From contig NC_079491.1 in assembly GCF_020520425.1 (NCBI RefSeq), forward strand, positions 1,736,001 through 1,800,000: 64,000 bases of DNA, read 5' to 3'. The DNA is from Spinacia oleracea (Eukaryota > Streptophyta > Magnoliopsida > Caryophyllales > Amaranthaceae). The notes below the pieces were generated by a model, which was given only the letters and a program-made list of their open reading frames with translations, was not told the origin of the DNA and did no database searches. Both the position numbers and the translations under genes were made by a program. This document shows positions 57,082 to 64,000 of this stretch, one piece after another (position 1 is the stretch's first letter; each line of letters starts with the position of its first letter).

Positions 57082-57282
57082 ATGGGTTCCCTCGGGTCAT
57101 TATCATTATCATTACCCCATTGTCTCAAATAGGCTCCCGCAAGAAGCGGGGTAAGGGGGGGTCGGGTGTACGCAACCTTACCCCTGCAATTGCATAGAGG
57201 TTGTTTCCAATTGACCCAAAAAGCGATAATTCAGATGGGTTCTCAATTGCAGAGAGGTTGTTTCCAATGAGTTCCCTCGGGT
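57082..57282. mobile_element. SINE-like repeat flanked by a 16-bp near-duplication
   Basis: ATGGGTTCCCTCGGGT (57082-57097) recurs with one change at 57267-57282. Between them lie GCGGGGTAAGG, GGTGTACGCAACCTTACCCC and two copies of AGAGGTTGTTTCCAAT-type sequence. This wording is very common in angiosperm repeats and resembles the conserved 3' domain of several plant SINE families. The family name is not certain. Confidence 0.45.
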
Positions 57283-57439
57283 AAAAAAAATAATGTAAAC
57301 CAAGAAAACATTCAAAAAACCTAAGAGATGATTCAGATTTCAGAGAAATATTTCAACTGGAAACTGCCTAGAAAATAAATCTACCAGAAAGCTTCTGCTG
57401 GAACAATGAAAAACTGCATGACTTCTCGCACTGAGCTCT

Positions 57440-57990
57440 CAAAGTGGACTCATTCTGGTCCGGGCAAGCCTAAAGACCGACCCGGACCTGTATAAAAGTC
57501 CAGCCCGAGCCCAAAGTTGTGGGCCAAGCCTAGACCACATTATTTTGTAAAAAAACACGGCAAGACACGGCACGACTCAACCCGACCTGACAAAGCACCC
57601 TAAATTTAGTAGAATTAGGTTTAGGCACGACCGGCCCGGCCCAGAAGCCCATGGGAGCTGGTTTGGACTTTCCAGCCCGGCCCGCATGATTAGGCCTCAG
57701 TGACAGTCTATGGACTCGACCCGAAGCCCGAGCACGTCCGACCAACGATGCATGGTGGGCTTGACATGGACCCGGTCCGTTTAGGCTCACAGTCCGTGGC
57801 TCGCCCTGAAGCCCAACCCATGGCCATCTTACGTTGCAATGGACTCATGAATTACAGCTGATCCGTGAGTCAGGATGGGCCGCAAAGAGCCACAGACCAT
57901 AGTTGGCCCGTTTCATTCCGAGAGATCGGATTGAAAACTGTCAGTCCAAGCCCAGGAAAATGTTCCTGGACCGGAGCAAATCTTGACCCA
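57440..57990. repeat. GC-rich dispersed repeat with GCCCGGCCC words
   Basis: Words such as GACCGGCCCGGCCCAGAAGC and CCAGCCCGGCCCGCATG recur, with TAGGCC/GGGCTT variants. Composition is sharply different from both flanks. It shares style with 47935-48330. No coding sequence or clear ends. Confidence 0.4.
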
Positions 57991-58374
57991 GACGAGAGAC
58001 GACATCCTCAAGAATTAGTCCCGACCAGACTCAGGTAAGATCGACCTAACAACGATCAGCTGTGTACCCTTAGTAATACAGGTTTTGCATTTTACCAGTA
58101 TGAATATAGAATTTATGCCACAATCTATGCATGAATATAACATGTTTTTTTATAACTTCCAAGAATAATATCATCAATTCATCATAAGTTGGTAAACAAG
58201 CTTACAAGTCAGTTAAGCTTTTTCCTAGTCTGACAAGCAACAAAGGCAAATAACAGTATATAATATGTCACAAACAGCAACAGCCTATGAGCATCAAATG
58301 TCAGACCTTCTATTTTTCGAGTTTTTTTTCCCTTCGTTAGAAAGAATCATCTCTGTATAAAAATTCTAAAATGA

Positions 58375-60921
58375 TTAATGTGCACGATCCTTGATCACCT
58401 CGAGATCCATTTCTGAGGGATCGGTAGCCTGAATTTCATAATGTACACCATCAAGCTCGTGCTTGAAGTTCTCCTTTGATGTGGCGTACAGCATCTTGGC
58501 ACGTATACGTGAGGTTGAAGGTGCCCTACATAATCAATATAAACAAATAAAGGATCAATTTACAGAAATTTCTTCTAGAAAGACAAAAAGATGAAATCCA
58601 TAACCCAAATTTCACCAAAGTTTGCTCATTAAGGGTATTTATAACATTTCCACCCCTATTAGTTGCCTAACTAGTTCGGCAAACAGATTTTTCTCTAGGG
58701 CACTGTTTGTTTCAACGGCAAACATTTTCAAGGGAAAATATCAAGGGAAAATAGTTTTTCTTTGTTTGTTTCCTTGCAAGAAAAAACATGAAAACAAGAA
58801 AAAACATTTTCAAGGGAAAATATCAAGAAAAAACAATTTTCCACCCTTAACAAAAACAAACAAAGGAAAATGGGAAAATCATATTCCGAAAAGGTGTTTT
58901 CCGTCAAAACAAACAGAGCCTAGAAGAAATGGCAATGTCATAACAAAGCTTGAGCAGAAATTTCAAAGGAATAGATTTTTCCAGGCCAAAACAATCATAT
59001 ATTCCATGAACTCAAACAATAATAAATCAGAAAATAATAAATCAATCCAGGTCCACAGTTCATGTATGTATACACAACAGCAGCAACCTATAAGCTTGAT
59101 ATCCAAAATACAGAACAGAATCAGCATCAACAGAGCAATAATCCTGATATCATCATAATTTACCTAACAAACCAGGAAAAGAGCAGAAATTTGGGAGGAA
59201 ATTGCAACTGAGAATATAAAACAGGCAAAAGAGCTAACCATGCAAAGAAGAAAATCTTGCTCTTTTGGCAATTGTCAGATGTCACAAAATCATAATCATA
59301 GACTGCGTATCGACAGTCATTTTCCGGTAAGGCAGCCAAAAAGTCGTCATAGCTCTCGGATGGAGTGCCGGTTTTATCAACTACGACCTCTTTCTTCTTC
59401 TCATCGATCTTGAATACCACGTAGCGATGATCCTTCTTCCTCTTTAATTCCAGGAATGTACTTTTGCTATCATCCGCGATAGTCAATCCAGAAAGAGAGT
59501 TTGACTGTAACAAAACCAAAATATGATCAGACTTTCTCAGTATTGGACTTTTTTCCACACAACATCTATACTTTATATTAAAAGGCGTTTCTATAGAAGT
59601 TTATGTGCCACGTGACGCTCTGTTTGTGAGTATATCATTTCACGTAAACTTCATATATTTAAAAATCTAGGAATGGAGCATGTCAGCATGTATAAGACTT
59701 GAACCCGGTACCTCCTGTTTAAACAATAAAGTGTTTACCATTGAGCTATAACACGTTGCTTGCTATCATTGTAAAAAGAAAAATATACTAATAAATGTTA
59801 TAAAAATGAATTGATTAATAACATTTTCAAATAAGAATAATACGAAGTATAAATGTTACCAATGCCCGGGCCTAAAATTGAAACTTAATAGAGAGCTAGA
59901 CTTCGTTCCTCAAGAACAAGCAAAAGAAATTCAGCCTCGGATGACAATAAGACAGTGTAAAAACTGGCTAAACATTGAATCATTCAGCAAAGTTTACCCC
60001 GAAAATCACGAGATAGCAATGTTAATCATCACCCCATAATGCCATAACTAGTCAAGTAAGCTTTTTCTATAAGGCAACAGATTTGACGCCACAATCATAA
60101 TGTTCATGAACAAAGAACATACCCCCATCAAAAGTACAAACATAATAACAAAAAATTTAAGTGTTTCTCATTGAATTGTCCCAATTCTGACTTTCAAAAT
60201 CGATGTTATTTGTTCTGTATAAAAAGCAAGGCACTTTGATATTCTAATCCACAAATTAAGCAGCATAATTCTCCAAAGATAAAAGAATTATTTTATAATT
60301 CTCCAAAGATAATGAAATTAAGACTTATCAATTAAAATTACTTAACAATTCTCAAGAAATCACAGTCACTCACAGATATCTCAAATTTCAATCCCCAAAA
60401 ATGTCAAAAGTTCATGTCAATCAAAATTCTCCTCTTTATTTTTATTTTTTTATTTACCCAAATTACTTGTTCTTTTATTTCTTCGTATACCCTTTAAGCA
60501 GCAATAATCACAGAACAAATACGAGTGATGAATTCCAAAAAAAAATGCCATCTTTCTGCAATAATGAACAACGCCGAAATAAATAAAAATATAAACAAAA
60601 CTGGGATACTTGCAAAAGTCTAAATTGAAGTATTTTTACTAAACTTTAGCAATTAAGAAATCGAAGGCTGAATCTTTTCGATTAACAAAACGAGATTAAC
60701 ATGGTGATCGTAGAAATCGTGATCTATTCGATTGCAAATCAGATAAAATTGAGATCAAGAAACCCAAAAATCATGCAAATTTATATTAATTGAAGACAGA
60801 AACAAAAACAAAAACAAAATCAACCCATGTAACAAAAAGAAAAGAATTACAGAAATCAGAAGAACAAAAAGGCGGAGAAAAATTGAAGGACAGAAGAAAA
60901 GGTTACCCTTTTGAAAGACAT
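58375..60921 (-). CDS. Actin-depolymerizing factor, ADF6-like
   Basis: Three coding exons on the minus strand (60907-60921, 59239-59504, 58375-58525) give 143 residues. The first exon codes only MSFKR, a short first coding exon as is usual in plant ADF genes. The protein binds and severs actin filaments in the cytoplasm. Seen: SGLTIADDSKSTFLELKRKK (10-29), HRYVVFKIDE (31-40), and the DCRYAVYDYDFVTSDNCQKS core (68-87). The long actin-binding helix WAPSTSRIRAKMLYATSK (94-111) and the C-terminal VHYEIQATDPSEMDLEVI (121-138) complete it. The N-terminus and DESYDDFLA-like middle match Arabidopsis ADF6 better than ADF1-5. Splice sites are GT-AG: intron 1 is 1,402 bp and intron 2 is 713 bp. Phosphorylatable Ser residues lie near the N-terminus (6, 8, 10). 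Confidence 0.95.
58699..58920. mobile_element. Harbinger/Tourist-like MITE in intron 2 of the ADF gene
   Basis: GGCACTGTTTGTTTCAACGG at the left and, inverted, GGCTCTGTTTGTTTTGACGG at the right; TAG flanks both sides (58696-58698, 58921-58923). The interior contains repeated TTTTCAAGGGAAAATATCAA. Confidence 0.8.
59565..59875 (-). mobile_element. Repeat with a tRNA-like promoter in intron 1 of the ADF gene
   Basis: Read on the minus strand it has an A box TAGCTCAATGG (59738-59748 complement) and B box GGTTCAAGTC (59696-59705 complement), as in tRNA-derived SINEs. The outer plus-strand wording (TCTATACTTTATATTAAAAG at 59565 and GCCCGGGCCTAA at the right) resembles Helitron termini. It may be a Helitron carrying a tRNA-like piece, or a SINE in such a repeat. 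Confidence 0.4.
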
Positions 60922-61080
60922 GGTTAATGGAGTTGCTTAGGTTTAAAGGAAACCCAGAAAACGCACCAAAGTTCGTATTTTTAGAGAGAAAATTTGAGAA
61001 GGGAGAGCAGAAGGGTGATGGGGTTTTAAGGATTGGGATAAACTGGAGGGAAATTGGTTGTTGAAAGAACCAATTATTTG
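60922..61080 (-). promoter_or_regulatory. Promoter and leader region of the ADF gene
   Basis: On the minus strand a CT-rich segment (TTCTGCTCTCCCTTCTC) precedes the start codon by roughly 100 nt. I see no convincing TATA box, so transcription start is placed only loosely near 61020. Confidence 0.35.
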
Positions 61081-61156
61081 AGAATTTGATAGTGTTGTCA
61101 ACTGCCCAAAAACCTACTCGAAATAGGTTACTTCTTTTAATTTTACTTATACTAAG

Positions 61157-61392
61157 GTTTTATTCTCTGACGACTTATTTTGACTTATTTCAAACAAAAT
61201 AAATTTATGAACTAGATAAGTTCAGATAATAAAAAAAAATTAAGATAATTTCATACACAAATAAGTTAATTTTATATAAAATAAGTTTTTCTAGATTAAA
61301 TAAGTTCAGATAAATGCAGTTGAGTTCAGATAAGTGCAGTTGAGTTCAAATAAGTTCAGATAACAGTCAAAATAAGTCGAATAGAACGAAGC
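61157..61392. mobile_element. MITE rich in AAGTTCAGATAAGT words
   Basis: GACGACTTATTTTGACTTAT at the left pairs with GTCAAAATAAGTCGAATAGAACG at the right (shown in part). The interior repeats TAAGTTCAGATAA/TGCAGTTGAGTTCAGA. It lies 0.24 kb upstream of the ADF start. Ends are approximate. Confidence 0.55.
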
Positions 61393-61583
61393 ATAAGTTT
61401 GTTAAGCGGAACGACGGATGTGAAAAATTAACCCGACCTGGCCGTAAAAAAACATTAACACATTAACTCTACGTAAAATATTACGGAGTACTTCATATAT
61501 GATTGATTTGAACGGATTATTTCTAATTCATACCCAACTTTAAATCCTGATTTGATGATTTTGTGTGGAGTGATTAATTGATA

Positions 61584-61800
61584 CTCAGTCTGTTTCAGAA
61601 TACTTGTAACATTTTGATTGACACACTTGTCAAAGCACTAATTTAACCGTAATATGCAATTATATTTTAATGAAAAGAACTATTAAAAAATAAATTAAGA
61701 CTAAATCTAACAGCATATACACAATAATTTGTTTTTTAATAAGAAAATGTGGTCAGAGTTAAAAGGTCAAATTATTGCAACTATTCTGAAACAGAAGGAA
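61584..61800. mobile_element. Stowaway-like MITE
   Basis: CTCAGTCTGTTTCAGAATAC at the left and, inverted, TTCCTTCTGTTTCAGAATAG at the right, then TTGTAAC / TTGCAA; TA on both sides. Confidence 0.75.
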
Positions 61801-62040
61801 TACAAAGTACTATGCATTATGTAAGGTCAGTTTAGGTTGGTCTTATACTCTGTATGAGCTTAACTGGTATATTTATACTATTTTTAATTGGTATGTGTAC
61901 GTAAGCTCAATCAAGACTCACTTATCTTGGGGTTATCGACTTACCGGTCTAATTTATCAATAGCCTTTTTTTTTTCTTGCCGATAAGAGTTGGCAAAGTT
62001 GGGAGGAAAAGAACATTGATATAACTTGTCTTGATTGAAT

Positions 62041-62100
62041 TCATCTAGAGATAACATGACTTGACCAAATTCATCTAGAGATAACATGACTTGACCAAAT
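62041..62100 (+). repeat. Perfect 30-bp tandem duplication
   Basis: TCATCTAGAGATAACATGAC followed by TTGACCAAAT occurs twice without a mismatch, followed by the start of a third copy (TCATC). Confidence 0.95.
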
Positions 62101-62454
62101 TCATCATTATTGAACTAGTTTTTCTTGGAATAGGTGGGTATGAATTACTATAGTTAACCATTTGTGTTTTGTAATTAGTAATTACGGTGTGTATAAATAT
62201 TGAAATTTTCTTGTTTATATAAATACCATTTATATTGAAATTTTATTGTTTATTCATTCTTTTTTACAGAAGTTAACAAAATGTTTGAGGATTTTATCTT
62301 AGATCGTTCATTTTAAAACCAATTGATGATAGTAGAAGTAAGTCATTTAGGTTATAAACAAAAATTCCTTGCTTCATCTCACACTTACTTCTTAACAAAT
62401 ATCCCCTTAAGTATAAGTCACTTCCCACTCTAACGAAAGGGGCTAAAGCTTTCA

Positions 62455-62716
62455 GACCCTAGCCGGTTAGGAGACACCAACAGATGAACTCATAACTGGA
62501 ACACGTTTAGATATACAGGGGTTTAACATATAGTGTAATAGTCCAACTAATCAAAAGTTCGGCTCTGATATCAATTTGTTATAACTGATGGAAAATCAAG
62601 GAGGAAACAAAAATCCCATAACATAACAATTATGATGCTAAACTATGATTAACCGAATAATCAGGCATAATAATGGCTGATGTAACTCTTAAGATGCAGC
62701 CAAACTATGATTGACA
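62455..62716 (-). mobile_element. Relic of a small LTR element (TRIM-like, fossil)
   Basis: The minus strand carries TGATATCAGAGCCGAAC (62553-62569 complement), close to the Met-tRNA primer site. To its right lies a TG...CA bounded stretch of about 140 bp (62577-62716) that could be the LTR. Only one LTR is visible and there is no coding region, so the element is broken. Confidence 0.35.
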
Positions 62717-63291
62717 ATTTTTTACTTTAATATTAATATTAATATTAAATATATTATTATGAAATTGAGTATTGAGTTGAAAGGAAAAAGAAGGGCGGTG
62801 CGTTGGAATAACGCTATTCTATGTGGCTCTTGATAACATGCCAACTAGACCATAAAATTAGTCTTTTTCGTGCAATTTGCATGTTACTGCCCAATTTGAA
62901 AATTAGTTGTTTTTCATTTTTGGCTGTAATTAATAGAGTATAAAGTTAATCTTGGGATTCAATCATCAGTTTAAGTTTTTGGTTGAGTTGGTCATTTAAT
63001 AGTTTGTAATGAGATAAATAATCCTAGCCATTAAAGGATTGGGATAAAAGAAATGACAAAAACTACGTTATGAGCATGTTTGGTATAGTTTTTTAAGTGA
63101 TAGAAATAGAATTATTTAACTATTTTCAGTGTCTAATGTTTAGCATAAGAGGTGTAATACAATTTTTTTTCTAAGGGTAACCATTATCATTATTTGTTAA
63201 CTCTTCAAACCTTACGGTAAAAAAATTTGTTACCTTCATCAATCCATATTTGTTACAAGTTTTCCTTTCCCATGGTATAGCAAACACCTTA
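62717..63291. other. Intergenic, no recognised feature
   Basis: AT-rich spacer, with a short ATTAATATTAATATT run near 62732-62746. Nothing coding. Confidence 0.4.
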
Positions 63292-63300
63292 TAATGGAAA

Positions 63301-63642
63301 CGAAAATGATAAAGGCCGCAAAATGCGACCTTTAAGCTGTGTCACAATGATGACATGGCATGCTTATGTGTCATGATTTAAATTTCAATTTAAAATATTT
63401 AACTTATATATCCTATTATACATGTTTAAATTAAAGGTAGGAAAATCTTAATATTCTAATTTGTTTATTTCTTTATATCGATTACCTTATTTACATATTT
63501 TCATAGTAAATTTTTTGCATTGATAGTAAAAATAGTATGATGACTAATATCCTACGTGGCGCTTAAATGTACCAATTAAACTCCGACACGTAAGATTGCG
63601 ACAATTAAATGTTGTCGCAACTTGCGACCTTTATCATCACCC
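63301..63642 (+). mobile_element. MULE-type MITE, copy 2
   Basis: Same orientation and almost the same length as 37566-37906. It starts CGAAAATGATAAAGGCCGCA, ends CTTTATCATCACCC, and has perfect 9-bp duplications TAATGGAAA at 63292-63300 and 63643-63651. Most differences from copy 1 are single substitutions in the AT-rich middle. Confidence 0.9.
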
Positions 63643-63651
63643 TAATGGAAA

Positions 63652-64000
63652 TAGTTAACATTATCCTTTCCCATTCTTGTTTATTTTCTTTTCTAAATTT
63701 ATACCAAACATGCGGTAAGAGTATGCATTAAAAATTATGCTTTTAAAACCTTTATTTTCAAATGAATGTGTGGTTACATACTCACAAACTCATAATGCGT
63801 GTTTGCTGATAACGTTTGAAGTACCGAATAGCATTTTGACCTAATCAGGACACTACTTGTAAAACTTGTAAGGTTGTAAGTATTTGGTAAGTTAGCGGTA
63901 AGAGGTAGAGGTGAGTGTGGGTAGGTTTTGTCAAGCGTTAAAATTAGTAGTTGGTAGCGTTTGATAAATTATACTCCGTAGTAAAGTTTTATGTACAATA
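63652..64000. other. Window edge, no recognised feature
   Basis: AT-rich sequence ending near ATACTCCGTAG, a word common at mobile-element edges in this window. No gene seen. Confidence 0.35.

Noticed and set aside
58622-59158. 178-codon Lys/Asn-rich frame
   Set aside because: It lies in intron 2 of the ADF gene, mostly inside a MITE.
59696-59748. Possible tRNA gene on the minus strand
   Set aside because: A and B boxes are present, but I see no full cloverleaf; a tRNA-derived repeat fits better.

Overview
The window looks like a plant nuclear genome segment: AT-rich, with short exons split by GT-AG introns, TATA-type promoters, plant-only gene families (AP2/ERF factors with EDLL tails, a PHT1 phosphate transporter, an ADF6-type actin-depolymerizing factor) and very many small DNA transposons. 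The TACGGAGTA/TACTCCGTA words and the SINE types suggest Caryophyllales, perhaps Amaranthaceae; that is an inference from memory, not a search result. No rRNA, functional tRNA, CRISPR array or bacterial feature was seen.

Layout. 1-7006: a young, pol-less Ty3/gypsy-type LTR element whose left LTR runs off the window. 7980-16572: a 10-coding-exon MYND-finger/PDCD2 gene (+). 17500-20085: a cis-prenyltransferase gene (+), with a 5'-truncated LINE and its target-site duplication just downstream. 20.6-26.6 kb: repeats, including two abutting Stowaway elements, an 884-bp GGGTC-rich element with a 10-bp target duplication, and a CACTA mini-element nested in another MITE. 26800-27234: a small ERF96/98-type factor (+). 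27.2-45.2 kb: a long repeat-rich stretch holding a 1.38-kb Mutator-like element with very long TIRs, a SINE inside a tandem duplication, a MULE-MITE repeated at 63.3 kb, CACTA relics, and three LINE 3' ends strung in an (ATT)n tract. 45665-46486: an ERF1B-like factor (+). 46.5-52.5 kb: more repeats. 52641-56567: a PHT1 phosphate transporter (+) with a leader intron and a PHR1-type P1BS motif in its promoter. 58375-60921: an ADF6-like gene (-). The right end is repeats, with two LTR-type relics in the window besides the large element.

The six genes do not form a pathway. The two ERF genes belong to the same EDLL-bearing subgroup (group IX), which is defence and ethylene/jasmonate related, but they are 19 kb apart and too different to be a recent tandem pair. 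The most informative content is the transposon archaeology: exact target duplications, empty-site alleles within the window, and nested insertions give relative dates. I did not find a clearly new biological system. The nearest candidates are the GGGTC-array MULE family and the LINE array that appears to have inserted repeatedly into (ATT)n tails. All splice sites, repeat ends and identities were read by eye.
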